From contig CANNAM010000001.1 in assembly GCA_947502595.1 (NCBI GenBank), positions 248,001-312,000 on the forward strand: 64,000 nt of DNA, read 5' to 3'. Of the stretch, positions 9,505 to 19,882 are shown one piece after another. This DNA is from an uncultured Marinicella sp. (GTDB lineage: Bacteria > Pseudomonadota > Gammaproteobacteria > Xanthomonadales > Marinicellaceae). Both the position numbers and the translations under genes were made by a program. Position 1 is the stretch's first letter. Each line of letters starts with the position of its first letter. The notes beneath the pieces were generated by a model. The model did not search any database and was not told the DNA's origin. It was given only the letters and a program-made list of their open reading frames with translations.

Positions 9505-9918
9505 ATGAACGTAAGACCAGAGATAACCATCTCATCATTGGATGCTGATAGGTTGTATAAAATAATAGAATCATTGCCAGCAAATAGCTTTCCTGGCATT
9601 GATGAGCTTGAAGCCGAGCTTGATCGTGCCAACGTAGTGGACCCTAAGGAAGTACCGCCTGACATCGTGACCATGAACTCAACTGTTAAATTTGTTGTTG
9701 AATCATCAAAGGATGAAGTTGAGTTAACCTTGGTTTACCCAAAGGATGTTGACTCCAGCGGTAAAAGCATTTCTGTTCTTGCTCCAGTTGGCAGCGCCTT
9801 GTTAGGTTTGTCAGTAGGCAATGAAATAGAGTGGCCTAAACCTGGCGGTGGTTTCATCAAGGTAACTATTAAAGAGATTACTTTTCAACCTGAAAGAGCT
9901 GGCGAATACCACCGATGA
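9505..9918 (+). CDS. rnk: Nucleoside diphosphate kinase regulator-like (Rnk; GreA/GreB C-terminal domain family)
   Basis: 137 aa from the ATG at 9505; VYPKDVDSSGKSISVLAPVGSALLGLSVGNEIEWPKPGG matches the GreA/B C-terminal/Rnk signature. Confidence 0.85.
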   Translation: MNVRPEITISSLDADRLYKIIESLPANSFPGIDELEAELDRANVVDPKEVPPDIVTMNSTVKFVVESSKDEVELTLVYPKDVDSSGKSISVLAPVGSALLGLSVGNEIEWPKPGGGFIKVTIKEITFQPERAGEYHR

Positions 9919-10140
9919 ATGGTTCACAGCAAACCTTTCAATAAAGTTCAAAAATAAATAACAGCACAGCGATCAATTTTGTCATTTACTCAATTTAATA
10001 GGAAGTATTGAGGAATATGAATTTTTGAAGCTGTGTTGTTACGTCAGTAAAACATCTTCTATTGCGTTTCCAAGCTGTCTTGTGTGAGCTACAGGGCTGG
10101 GAATCAATACTCAACAGAGTCAAACCCTCTAACAGGGTAT

Positions 10141-10905
10141 TTATTCTTCATCACCGACTAAAAAAGTAGCCACCACAGGCAAGTGGTCACTGGCGACCTT
10201 GGCAATACGCATTTTGGTGCTGCTGACATGTTTGGTCTTTATTTTGCCGCGGTAATAAAGGCGGTCTAAGGCACCGCGTGGTGAAAAAGATGGGTAAGTT
10301 TTCATGGCAATTTCAGAACCTCTGGTCGATGTCCGGTCGGTGGCACACTGAAAGTCTTTGCCAATAATGAACAAGGCACGTAACATCGAGCGCCAATCAT
10401 TGAAGTCTCCACCAATGATACATGGTTGGTGCTCGTCAATGCGTTTGAATTCTTTGGATTTAAACAATTTACCGGCTTGCTTCTGACGTTCTTTGGCCGA
10501 CAAACCCATATGTAAATTAAACACTTCCAAAAACTGGATGTCAGTTTTAGAGTCACTGATACGCAGGGTGGTGTGTTGGCAGCCACGTTTCTTTTTGTTG
10601 TCGATGGTCAAATCAATGTTACTTTGTTTGTGGATTGGAAATCGACTTAAGGTGGCGTTGCCATAATGGCCTTTCTTAAGGGTCACGTTGTGGCTCAAGG
10701 CAAAATGCTCATAGCCGCAAGCCTCAGCCAAAACTTCAGCTAAATTCAATTCATTGGATCTTGGTACACCGTTGTCAACTTCTTGCAACAACACCACATC
10801 GCCATCCAATGTTTTTAAAATATCAATGATGCGCTCAGGGGAGAACTTACGGTCAATGCCAATGGCACGGTGAATATTGTATGTGACTACTTTGATTGGT
10901 TTCAA
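10141..10905 (-). CDS. Endonuclease/exonuclease/phosphatase family protein
   Basis: 254 aa; VVTYNIHRAIG, VLLQEVDN, IIGGDFNDW, ASDHLPVVATF motifs. Confidence 0.9.
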   Translation of the reverse strand: MKPIKVVTYNIHRAIGIDRKFSPERIIDILKTLDGDVVLLQEVDNGVPRSNELNLAEVLAEACGYEHFALSHNVTLKKGHYGNATLSRFPIHKQSNIDLTIDNKKKRGCQHTTLRISDSKTDIQFLEVFNLHMGLSAKERQKQAGKLFKSKEFKRIDEHQPCIIGGDFNDWRSMLRALFIIGKDFQCATDRTSTRGSEIAMKTYPSFSPRGALDRLYYRGKIKTKHVSSTKMRIAKVASDHLPVVATFLVGDEE

Positions 10906-11010
10906 TTTTACAGGCTGTTGATTGATAAAAATAGACCGTATTTTAACTTAATTTGTTGCGGCCAACGTGGTAGCCAATATATATGGTGTGACATTGGGTT
11001 GATTTCAAGT

Positions 11011-11451
11011 TCAGGTTTTAAGTCTGACCACCAAAACATCGCAGCCACAGCCATGAATGACTGCGCTGGAAGTTGATCCCAATAACAAACCCAAGCCATG
11101 ACGACCATGCGAACCAATCACCACTGCATCACAGGATTGTTCTGCTGCATAGCGTTTGATCTGAGCGGCAGTGCTGCCAGATAAAATCCGCAGTGCATCT
11201 GCTTTCAATTGATGTTTGTGTAATAGAGACTGTAAATGTTCAATCGCCGAAGCTTTAACCTGAGCTTCAATTTTTGTGGTATCAATCACCACTGGTGCGT
11301 ACGGTGCCGTTGGGAGTGCGCACATCAGCTCCATCACATGTACCAAAGTGATGTTTTGTTTGTCTGCTGTGATGGCGATGGCTTTTTGAATTAAATCATC
11401 CGATTCAACGCAAGGGTCAATGGCAACAAGGGTGTTTTGATACAAAGACAT
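11011..11451 (-). CDS. Universal stress protein (UspA family)
   Basis: 146 aa; NTLVAIDPC N-terminus, VIGSHGRHGLGLLLGSTSSAVIHGCGCDVLVVR ATP-binding signature. Confidence 0.9.
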   Translation of the reverse strand: MSLYQNTLVAIDPCVESDDLIQKAIAITADKQNITLVHVMELMCALPTAPYAPVVIDTTKIEAQVKASAIEHLQSLLHKHQLKADALRILSGSTAAQIKRYAAEQSCDAVVIGSHGRHGLGLLLGSTSSAVIHGCGCDVLVVRLKT

Positions 11452-11663
11452 GAGTAACTCCAGTGTTTTAATACCAACTATTATAGCAATTGTGGCTTGA
11501 GGTGAAATTGATTGAAGTCAATTATCACAGTCCTAAGCTTGGCAACAGTGGTACAAGCTCAAAGGTCGTGAATCCGCAGGTCAATTGTATAATCTATCAA
11601 TTGTATCGGTTGTTGGTCTCAGCTAAACTAAGGGCTCTAACAACCTTTGCCAATAAATCAGCA

Positions 11664-13085
11664 ATGATTATCGTCCCCACAGAAAAGCGTTTTGATTGGC
11701 AAAACGCACCCGTCGTTTTATTCTTCATTGTGATCATCAATGTGCTGGTATTCTATGTTTACCAAACAGGTGATTCTGAACACTTCGAAGAAGCCCTCAG
11801 TATTTATGTCAGTGATGGCTTGTACGCCAAAGAAGTGCCTTTGTACCGAGAATACTTAAATCAAAGCGGAGACTTTGAAGCGGTGGCGCTGTTCAAAGAA
11901 ATAGAACAACTACCCAATAACAGCTATGCTGCCGCATACATACTACAAGATGAACTGTTTTATGCGTATTTGATGGCTAATAGCACAGCATTAATCGAAG
12001 CTGATTACCTTAATTACTGGCAGTTTCAACGCGAGCACATCCATGCTCTGATGTATGAAGTCAGCTTTAAAAAACATGGTCTCATTGCCAATGACATAAA
12101 AATCACTTCACTGATCACCCATCAGTTTTTGCACGGTGGTGTCATGCATTTAATCGGCAACATGTTCTTTCTGGTTATCTGTGGTTTCGCTGTTGAGGCC
12201 AGCTTGGGTCATAAAACATTCTTGCTGTTTTATTTATTGGCAGGGATTGCTGGAGGTTTAGCTCACGCTGTGATGGATTTGAACAGTGCCACCCCTTTGA
12301 TTGGCGCATCAGGCGCGGTTTCAGGTGTTATGGCGATGTACCTGGGCATTTTCAGGTTGCGTAAAATAGAATTTTTCTATTGGTTTTTCGTATTTGTTGG
12401 GTATTTTCGTGCGCCTGCTTTGCTGATATTGCCTTTTTATATTGGCAATGAATTGATTTCGCTGTGGACACAACCTGACACCAATGTGGCTTTCATGGCC
12501 CATGTGGGCGGTTTTGTAACGGGCGCAGCTTTGATTGCCTTAATCATTTGGCAAAAACCTGCAGTCTTGAATGAGGAATATATAGAACAAGATCAAACGG
12601 CCAGCCCTAAACAACTGAGTTTGGACTTGCTGTTTCAAAGTATGGAAAAGTTTCAGTTTGAATCAGCCATGCAACAGCTGAATACGCACATGGTTACTTA
12701 CGGTGCTGATTTTGATGCAAAGGTATTGAAATTTAAACTGCTGCAAGTCCTTCAGCCTGAAGAAGCGCCAGCTTATTTAAAACAAATTATCAGCGGCACA
12801 AGGCCGAATAAGCGACAATTGGCTGAAATAGAAAAAATATGGCAAAGCTTACCCAAGGATGAAAGGTATCTGGATCAAGAGTCACAGTACAAGTTGGCTT
12901 GGAACTTCATTACCATTCCTGAACACATTGAACAGGCAGTTGATATATTTGAACAAATGTATCAGGCGGAAAACCAACACCCTTCTTTGAATATATTGGC
13001 AAAAAAAATTGCATTTGCTTACAAGCGCCTTGAAAACCCTTCAGCAACACAGAAATACCAGGGCATTGCTCAGGAGTTGAGCTGA
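11664..13085 (+). CDS. Rhomboid family intramembrane serine protease with C-terminal helical extension
   Basis: Preferred start Met59 of ORF 11490..13085. HGGVMHLIGNMFF, GASGAVSG (catalytic Ser), AHVGGFVTG (catalytic His). Confidence 0.88.
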   Translation: MIIVPTEKRFDWQNAPVVLFFIVIINVLVFYVYQTGDSEHFEEALSIYVSDGLYAKEVPLYREYLNQSGDFEAVALFKEIEQLPNNSYAAAYILQDELFYAYLMANSTALIEADYLNYWQFQREHIHALMYEVSFKKHGLIANDIKITSLITHQFLHGGVMHLIGNMFFLVICGFAVEASLGHKTFLLFYLLAGIAGGLAHAVMDLNSATPLIGASGAVSGVMAMYLGIFRLRKIEFFYWFFVFVGYFRAPALLILPFYIGNELISLWTQPDTNVAFMAHVGGFVTGAALIALIIWQKPAVLNEEYIEQDQTASPKQLSLDLLFQSMEKFQFESAMQQLNTHMVTYGADFDAKVLKFKLLQVLQPEEAPAYLKQIISGTRPNKRQLAEIEKIWQSLPKDERYLDQESQYKLAWNFITIPEHIEQAVDIFEQMYQAENQHPSLNILAKKIAFAYKRLENPSATQKYQGIAQELS

Positions 13086-14419
13086 TGGAACAGGCATGTC
13101 AATTCCATCCATTAGAACCAGCCACATACCTGTGTACTGAGTGTGAATCCCATAGCTGCGATCGGTGTGTGGATGATTCTAGCTACAACCCAGTGCCTCG
13201 TTGTTTTCGTTGTAACCGTTCGCTGGAAACACTGGGTCCAGGTAATATTGAGCCCTTTTGGCGTAGGCTACAACAAAGCTTCAAATACCCGTTAACAACC
13301 CAATCATTGGTTTTTATTGTGGTTTTATCGGTGTTGTGTTCGATTGCAATTTACATGCCATTTGCACTGCTGATTTATTTGGCTTTGTTTGGTTCTGGTT
13401 TTAAATACTGTTTAAGCTGTCTGAGTCACACGGCCGATGGTTATATGAAGCCGCCAGACATCACTGAGGCTTATGAGGGTGGCTTCAGAAAGATGTTGGT
13501 ACTCATCGCCATGCTATTTATAACAGGGTTGGTGATGAAATTGGCCAACACCTATTTAGGTTCTGCCATCGGTGGGTTGGTCGCTTTAATGGTGACTTTA
13601 TCGTTTCCTGCGATCATCATCAATTATGCCATTTCAGATAACATGATCGAGTCACTGAACCCAGCCAATATTTTCAAGTTGGTTAATTCAATTGGCTTGC
13701 CTTATGGGTTGATTCTGGCATTTATCTTAATTATGTTGGGCTCAATTGCAGTGCTCTATCAATTGGTGGCTGTTATTCCATCAAGTCTGGATTCCATATT
13801 TTTGTTTGCGGTGACTTTTTATTATGCCGTCGTGCTGCACCACTTAATGGGCTATATGGTATTTCAATACCAAACTGCGCTTGGTTACAGCGCTCGATTG
13901 CAAGGTGGTGCCAATAAACGGCGCGACAGCCATGCCATTGCGATGGCTAAGTTTTCAGCTTTAATTAAGGCTGCTGAGGTCTCTGATGCCACTCAGTTGT
14001 TGCAAGAACAGGTTCAACTTAATCCTGATAATCTGGCCTTAAACAGTCGGTATTTTGAGCTGTTACTGGCCAGCAAGAACCAACCAGCCCTCGTAAGTAT
14101 TGTACCAAAGTATTTTGACTTGCTTGAACGCAATGGGCGACCAGACTTGATCAGTCGCAACTACAAAAGATTGATTATCAATTTGCCCAAATTTGAAATT
14201 GAAGACGCCTGTTTAAAACTGCTGATTGCACAAGTTTGTTTCGCCAACAACGACCCCAAAGTAGCCATCAAACTACTGCATGGTATGCATAAAAAACACC
14301 CTGATTTTAAACAGTTGATTCCAGCGCTGACATTGTTGGCAGAGGCCTTAGATGAGTTCCCACAATACCAAGCCCACAGCTCAGCCTGTAGAAAAATGAT
14401 CAGCAGATTAACTAGCTGA
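13085..14419 (+). CDS. Membrane protein with N-terminal B-box-like zinc finger, multi-TM region and C-terminal TPR-like helices
   Basis: Start overlaps the rhomboid stop (TGATG). CQFHPLEPATYLCTECESHSCDRCVDD...PRCFRC Cys/His cluster, then several TM helices. Confidence 0.75.
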   Translation: MEQACQFHPLEPATYLCTECESHSCDRCVDDSSYNPVPRCFRCNRSLETLGPGNIEPFWRRLQQSFKYPLTTQSLVFIVVLSVLCSIAIYMPFALLIYLALFGSGFKYCLSCLSHTADGYMKPPDITEAYEGGFRKMLVLIAMLFITGLVMKLANTYLGSAIGGLVALMVTLSFPAIIINYAISDNMIESLNPANIFKLVNSIGLPYGLILAFILIMLGSIAVLYQLVAVIPSSLDSIFLFAVTFYYAVVLHHLMGYMVFQYQTALGYSARLQGGANKRRDSHAIAMAKFSALIKAAEVSDATQLLQEQVQLNPDNLALNSRYFELLLASKNQPALVSIVPKYFDLLERNGRPDLISRNYKRLIINLPKFEIEDACLKLLIAQVCFANNDPKVAIKLLHGMHKKHPDFKQLIPALTLLAEALDEFPQYQAHSSACRKMISRLTS

Positions 14420-14884
14420 AGAAGTTTGAGAAATAAATGAATGAAGCATTAAAGAGGAAACTGGAACTGAAAATAATAAGGAAGTTCTTGAACTGTACTG
14501 GAATAAGGTTAAATAAATATTCAGTGAAAAAAGAATTTCAGCCATTTTCAGATGTTAGTTGTACTGTTCATGGAAAAGGCAAATTATGGTTTGAATTAGC
14601 TGCAGTTTGTTCACTTAAATCTTGTTCTAGTTAATGGGACTGGACAATTTAAAAAAAAGTTTGGTTTATGGGGGTAAATGTAAATCAAGCATGGCCAATA
14701 CATGGCTTATAAAGTTCAATATAAACACACATGATAAAGGGCTTTCTTTGGCTGCAGCAACACAATGTCAAACACCAATAAAATAAAAATGTTATGTAAT
14801 AAGTGCCAATGAACCACAATTTTTTATCCTTTGATAGTGTGTAAAAGCAATGTCTTTTAACATTTACACCGTTGTGTTTGGAGT

Positions 14885-15568
14885 TTGTGCCTTTTGAAAG
14901 TAAGTTATTTGCTGTTATTTTTTGTGCTGCTTTCACAGGAGGTTGCTTCACAAACCAGCACCTGTTTTGGAACAACTTCCAATGGCAGGCTTATTAATGG
15001 CGTGAAGTTACCTGCAGCAGGAAACAACTTTGTGGGATACAGCACACTGGCAAGATTGGCTGGGCGTACCTACGTTCACTCAGAAGTAAAAAATATCATA
15101 ATTGCTGCTTATCAAGAGCTTGAAACAGAACAACCAACCAAACTTTATAAGTACGCTGAAACTGGCTTCAAAACAGGTGGACAATTCAAACCACATAAAA
15201 CCCATAGCAATGGACTTTCGGTTGATTTCATGACTCCAGTAATAAATGAACGGGGGCAATCGGTTTATTTACCAACAAACCCAATGAACAAACTGGGCTA
15301 TGCCATTGAGTTTGATAAAAACGATCATTATGCCGGTGTGTATATTGATTACGAAGCCCTTGCGGCTCATATAGTGGCCTTACACAAACAAGCCAAAACT
15401 CATGGACATGATTTATGGCGAGTGATTTTTGACCCGAAACTGCAACCAAAACTATTTACGACAAAATATGCAAATTACTTACAAGAAAATATTCAGTTTT
15501 CTAAACAGCCATCGTGGGTGAGGCATGATGAACATTATCATGTTGATTTTGCTGTTGCATGCAAATAA
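14885..15568 (+). CDS. MepA-like (M74) penicillin-insensitive murein endopeptidase, secreted
   Basis: TTG-start ORF (14885 or 14894) with N-terminal hydrophobic signal; HSNGLSVDF and HDEHYHVDF resemble the Zn-ligand motifs of MepA/LAS peptidases. Confidence 0.7.
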   Translation: MCLLKVSYLLLFFVLLSQEVASQTSTCFGTTSNGRLINGVKLPAAGNNFVGYSTLARLAGRTYVHSEVKNIIIAAYQELETEQPTKLYKYAETGFKTGGQFKPHKTHSNGLSVDFMTPVINERGQSVYLPTNPMNKLGYAIEFDKNDHYAGVYIDYEALAAHIVALHKQAKTHGHDLWRVIFDPKLQPKLFTTKYANYLQENIQFSKQPSWVRHDEHYHVDFAVACK

Positions 15569-15726
15569 TTTATTACCGGTGCATTGAAGTGCCAGTGGAG
15601 TCGTTTTGTTTTAACAACTAATACCCGCAGTAAGAAGCATGCAGGTATTGAATCACGTGAACCGCTTTATGTTGTTTTATTTGGTGCTACTTGATGGGCA
15701 TAAAACCAACAAGGTGGTCGAATGTA

Positions 15727-17361
15727 TTACCTTGCTGATTTCCAAAAGCATATGGCTGTCAGACCGGCAGCTATCAGCGCTGAATTGGGCGCCCAGCTGA
15801 GCCAGGTGCTGGTTTCATCTAGGCTGTAGAGTAGGGCTGTGGTAATCAGGCCGCCAACCGTCAGTAGGGTATAACGGTCCTGCTTGCTTTCATGCCGCTT
15901 GGCTTGCAGTTCAGCTTGTTGAGCCAGTTTCAAATGTCTGGGTAAGGGTTTGACCTGTTGGCTGAGCAGTTGGTGGATCAGCATTGGTGCTTCAGCGGCC
16001 TGCTCAATCCACTTAGGTAGGTTTTCCTTGAACTTTTCAATCGACTGTTGCGGGCCATAATGATCCCTCATGATGTCGCGTAAAATGGGCTCAGACAGTT
16101 GCCAAATGTCTAACTGTGGGTACAGCTGTCTGCCCAGACCTTCAATGTTCAACAGCGTTTTTTGTAGCAATATCAGCTCAGGTTGGATGATTAATTTAAA
16201 ACGTTTGGCCATTTGGAAGGTTTTCAACATCACTTCGCCAAAAGAAATTTCCTCAATCGGTTTGGCCATATAGGGTTCGCAGATGGTTCTGGTGGCGGCT
16301 TCCAGGTCTTCAAGATTGGTATCGGGTGGTACCCAGCCAGCTTCGATATGTAATTCAGCTATGCGGCGGTAATCTTGTTTAAAAAATGCCATGAAGTTAT
16401 TGGCTAAATCAACCCGATGGCCTTTCGGTAAAGAGCCACAAATACCAAAGTCCAGCAAGATAATTTGTGGGTCATCGGGATTGTCAGGATTGATGAATAT
16501 ATTGCCGGGGTGCATATCGGCATGGAAAAAGTTGTCTCTGAAGACTTGGGTATAAAATATTTTTATGCCTTTTTCGGCCAACTTTTCTAAATTGATATTG
16601 GCAGCTTTTAAGGCTTCAAAGTCTTTGATGGAGATGCCATGGATGCGCTCTTGGACCATCACTTGTGGTTTGCAAAAATCCCAGTAAATTTTGGGAATAT
16701 ACACATCTTTAGAGTGGGGGAAGTTCTTTTTCAGTACCGAAGCGTTGGCCGCTTCACGCTGTAAGTCCAATTCATCGTAAATGGTTTTTTCAAACTCAGC
16801 GACTATTTCTGTAGGGTCAACTTGCACCCCAGGATTCAAGTATTTTTTGGCCAAAGCTGCCACAGCTTGCATCAACTTCACATCGCGTTGAATGCGTTTA
16901 GCAATACCTGGACGCAATACTTTGATTACCACAGCATCACCATTTTTCAGGGTGGCGGCATGAACTTGAGCAATCGATGCAGATGCCAACGCGATTTCAT
17001 CCACCTGAGCGAACTGGTCGAGTAACTCTCTGGGCAGCTGTGCCTGCACCACCTGTTTGGCCTGTTCCCAAGTGATGGGCTCAACGTCATCTTGTAATTT
17101 TTCTAACGCTTGAGCAATTTCAACTGGAACCAAGTCAGGTCGAGTGGAGAGGGTTTGTCCCAGCTTAATAAATATAGGGCCCAGCGACTCCAGCGCACCG
17201 CGAACCCTTTCACCGTCACTCATGTCCTTTAAACCGGAGTGGCCAAAGGGAGACAGTATGTTAATCAGTTTAAGAAAATTGAATCCGTTGCTGGGAATCA
17301 AATTGGTTAAACGGTAGGCTGCAAAAGTGTGGGTGATCTTGAGTAGTCGGAAAGTTTTCAT
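15727..17361 (-). CDS. ubiB: Ubiquinone biosynthesis ABC1/AarF kinase-like protein UbiB
   Basis: 544 aa; LGPIFIKLGQTLSTRPDLVP (KxGQ), ALASASIAQVHAA, HADMHPGNIFI, ILLDFGICG; C-terminal TM helices; linked to ubiJ and ubiE. Confidence 0.95.
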   Translation of the reverse strand: MKTFRLLKITHTFAAYRLTNLIPSNGFNFLKLINILSPFGHSGLKDMSDGERVRGALESLGPIFIKLGQTLSTRPDLVPVEIAQALEKLQDDVEPITWEQAKQVVQAQLPRELLDQFAQVDEIALASASIAQVHAATLKNGDAVVIKVLRPGIAKRIQRDVKLMQAVAALAKKYLNPGVQVDPTEIVAEFEKTIYDELDLQREAANASVLKKNFPHSKDVYIPKIYWDFCKPQVMVQERIHGISIKDFEALKAANINLEKLAEKGIKIFYTQVFRDNFFHADMHPGNIFINPDNPDDPQIILLDFGICGSLPKGHRVDLANNFMAFFKQDYRRIAELHIEAGWVPPDTNLEDLEAATRTICEPYMAKPIEEISFGEVMLKTFQMAKRFKLIIQPELILLQKTLLNIEGLGRQLYPQLDIWQLSEPILRDIMRDHYGPQQSIEKFKENLPKWIEQAAEAPMLIHQLLSQQVKPLPRHLKLAQQAELQAKRHESKQDRYTLLTVGGLITTALLYSLDETSTWLSWAPNSALIAAGLTAICFWKSAR

Positions 17362-17373
17362 GTTGTTTTTGGG

Positions 17374-18000
17374 TCAGTCTTTGGCGGCCAGTTGAGCTTG
17401 GTATTGGGCCAGTTTGCGTTCCAGTCTGACTGTATCCGATTTCAAATCATCCACTTGGTCTAAAAACTGTTCCATTTCATGAGGTGAAACCAGCTCACGG
17501 TTTTCTTCCAGTAAATACTCTTGGGTACTTTGGCGCAATGAGCTGAATAAGCTGCTGCCAGCTTGGTGGATGCCTTTAAGCAACTCTGACACTTGGTAGC
17601 CAGGTCCTTCACCCAATAAATCACACCAAGCGTCTTCCCAGTCAGGTTTCAATTGTTTCAGGAAGTCAGCGACAAACTGCCCCGTAGTGGCATCGCCGTT
17701 GATGGTGACACCATCCAGCCCGGGGATGTGTTGGTTGGTACTCATGGCAAATAAAGCCGTGGGTTTGCCACTGATGGTGGTGTCAACGGTCAAAGTGTCG
17801 TCGGTACTGACTTCTATGGTATCAGTTTGTAGTATCAGTACCACTGATTGGTTGATGGGTTGAATGTGAATTTTTACTTTCTTGCCAGCCAAAGGTTTGA
17901 GCTTTTTGACCGCATCGGCATCGTATTGAATCATTTTCTGCATCGCAGCAGTCAATAATCTGGCAATTGTCGAAGGGGCTTTATCAGTGGTCTCGTTCAT
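17374..18000 (-). CDS. ubiJ: Ubiquinone biosynthesis accessory factor UbiJ (SCP2 domain)
   Basis: 208 aa; SCP2-like domain and C-terminal coiled coil; between ubiE and ubiB. Confidence 0.88.
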   Translation of the reverse strand: MNETTDKAPSTIARLLTAAMQKMIQYDADAVKKLKPLAGKKVKIHIQPINQSVVLILQTDTIEVSTDDTLTVDTTISGKPTALFAMSTNQHIPGLDGVTINGDATTGQFVADFLKQLKPDWEDAWCDLLGEGPGYQVSELLKGIHQAGSSLFSSLRQSTQEYLLEENRELVSPHEMEQFLDQVDDLKSDTVRLERKLAQYQAQLAAKD

Positions 18001-18011
18001 ATGCGATTGCT

Positions 18012-18758
18012 TTAGATTTTGTAGCCTTTGTGGATGGCTACTATGCCACCCGATAAGTTTTCATAAGAACACATTTCCATGCCTGCTTGTTCAAACATTG
18101 CTTGCAAAGTGGCTTGGTCAGGGTGCTGTTCAATAGATTCAACCAGGTACTGGTAAGAGTCACGGTCATTGGCGACAAAATGTCCAATTTCGGGCAGTAT
18201 TTTGAATGAATAAAAGTTATATATTTGTTTCAATAAGCTGTTGTTTACTTTTGAAAACTCCAAAACCAAGGCTTTACCACCCGGTTTAAGTACCCGCTGC
18301 ATTTCATTCAATGCCTGTTGTTTATTGGTGACATTGCGCAAGCCGAAAGCCATGGTGATGGCATCGATGGTATTGTCATCAAACGGCAAATTTTCGGCAT
18401 TCATTTGAATGCACTCAAAACGGCCGTAAAAACCAGCATCAATCATGCGATCATACCCCACATCCAACATGGCTTGGTTGATGTCGCCGATGATGACTTT
18501 GCCGGTATCGCCTATTTGTGGCATCAATAATTTTGCAATATCACCGGTGCCACCAGCCAAATCCAACACCAAATCACCACTGTGAATGCCACTGGTGGCA
18601 ACAAAATGCCTTTTCCACAGGCGGTGAACACCACCTGACATCATGTCATTCATCAAATCATATTTACTGGCAACTGAAGTGAATACTTGGCCCACCAGCC
18701 CTTCTTTGCTTTCAGTGGCGACTTCTTTGAAGCCAAAATGGGTGGTTTTGTTATTCAT
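18012..18758 (-). CDS. ubiE: Ubiquinone/menaquinone biosynthesis C-methyltransferase UbiE
   Basis: 248 aa; THFGFKEV, FTSVASKYDLMNDMMSGGVHRLWKR, LDLAGGTGD, FGLRNVT. Confidence 0.97.
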   Translation of the reverse strand: MNNKTTHFGFKEVATESKEGLVGQVFTSVASKYDLMNDMMSGGVHRLWKRHFVATSGIHSGDLVLDLAGGTGDIAKLLMPQIGDTGKVIIGDINQAMLDVGYDRMIDAGFYGRFECIQMNAENLPFDDNTIDAITMAFGLRNVTNKQQALNEMQRVLKPGGKALVLEFSKVNNSLLKQIYNFYSFKILPEIGHFVANDRDSYQYLVESIEQHPDQATLQAMFEQAGMEMCSYENLSGGIVAIHKGYKI

Positions 18759-19656
18759 CGGAAGCCCCTCCTTCTGGTGAAAAAAGCATTCTTTTCAAGC
18801 GTATCAAAGCAGAAATGTCTTCGTCACTGTGCTCCATTTCGATCAGTTGTGCATAGTCTTCAATGCTGTCATTGACCAAGGGTAGGCTGGCATCCATTTC
18901 AGCAGCAGTGGATTGGCAAATCTTCAAGTCTTTAAGTAATAAATTAAGTTTAAAGCCGACTTTGAATTCATCATTGACCATGGTCATGCCACGGTTATCT
19001 AAAAACCAATTGCCGGCGGCGCCAGCACTGAGTACTTCGATGGTTTTTTTCATGTCTAAATTACAGTTTTCTGCAAAGGCCAAAGCCGTACAGACGGCTT
19101 GGGCCACACCCGCCACCATCACTTGATTAACGGCTTTGGTGGATTGGCCTTGACCAACTCGACCCATGTGGGTGATCTGACTACCAATGGCAGCAAACAC
19201 ATCAGAGGCGCGTTTGTATTGCTCGCGGTCGGCACCTACCATGATTGATAAGGAACCTTTTTTTGCACCTTCAACGCCGCCTGAAACCGGTGCGTCCATA
19301 AAACTGATGCCTTTGGATGCCAAATCATCTGCCAAAGTCCTGGCGGTGTTTGGGCTGACAGTTGAACAATCAATCACCACTGAACCAGGTTTTAAGTAGT
19401 CAATAAAATCGTTCACTACCGCCTTCAGATCATCATCAGCCGCTACACATGTCAGTACACAATCGGCCTGTGAAAACATTTCTTCATCGTCTTCAAATTC
19501 GGGTAAACCCAATTCGTTTCGGATGGCCAAGGCTTTGCCTTCTGTGCGGTTTTTGACACCAATCAACAAGCCATGATCCTTGAGGTTGCGTGCCATTGGA
19601 CGGCCCATGGCGCCCAATCCATAAACAATAACTTTTTTGAGTTTAATTTCGCTCAT
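18751..19656 (-). CDS. NAD(P)-dependent oxidoreductase, 3-hydroxyisobutyrate/6-phosphogluconate dehydrogenase-like
   Basis: Preferred start Met31 of ORF 18751..19746. VYGLGAMGRPMARNL, FMDAPVSGGVEGAKKGSLSIMVGAD, KAVNQVMVAG. Confidence 0.9.
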   Translation of the reverse strand: MSEIKLKKVIVYGLGAMGRPMARNLKDHGLLIGVKNRTEGKALAIRNELGLPEFEDDEEMFSQADCVLTCVAADDDLKAVVNDFIDYLKPGSVVIDCSTVSPNTARTLADDLASKGISFMDAPVSGGVEGAKKGSLSIMVGADREQYKRASDVFAAIGSQITHMGRVGQGQSTKAVNQVMVAGVAQAVCTALAFAENCNLDMKKTIEVLSAGAAGNWFLDNRGMTMVNDEFKVGFKLNLLLKDLKICQSTAAEMDASLPLVNDSIEDYAQLIEMEHSDEDISALIRLKRMLFSPEGGASDE

Positions 19657-19882
19657 AGTTTTGAAGGTTGTTGTACTGTTGGAAAAGCCGACATTATACC
19701 CGATTGTGGTGAGGGCCTTCTTAATTATCAGAAAGTTGCCAGCCAAGTTTAATTTTATGCGTTTTAATGCTTACACAGTGACACTTATTATCTGTACTTT
19801 TATCGATTGAAAGCTTGAGATATGGCTTCAACATCCCAATGTAGAGTGTCAACTCTATTCATAACACAACAGGTATTAAACC

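Noticed and set aside
11490-11663. N-terminal 58-codon extension of the rhomboid ORF
   Set aside because: Extension lacks rhomboid features; the ATG at 11664 gives a normal N-terminus before the first TM helix.
14437-14634. 65-aa ORF between the zinc-finger membrane protein and the MepA-like gene
   Set aside because: Weak RBS, K/R/S-rich sequence without recognisable features; could be real but cannot be supported from sequence alone.
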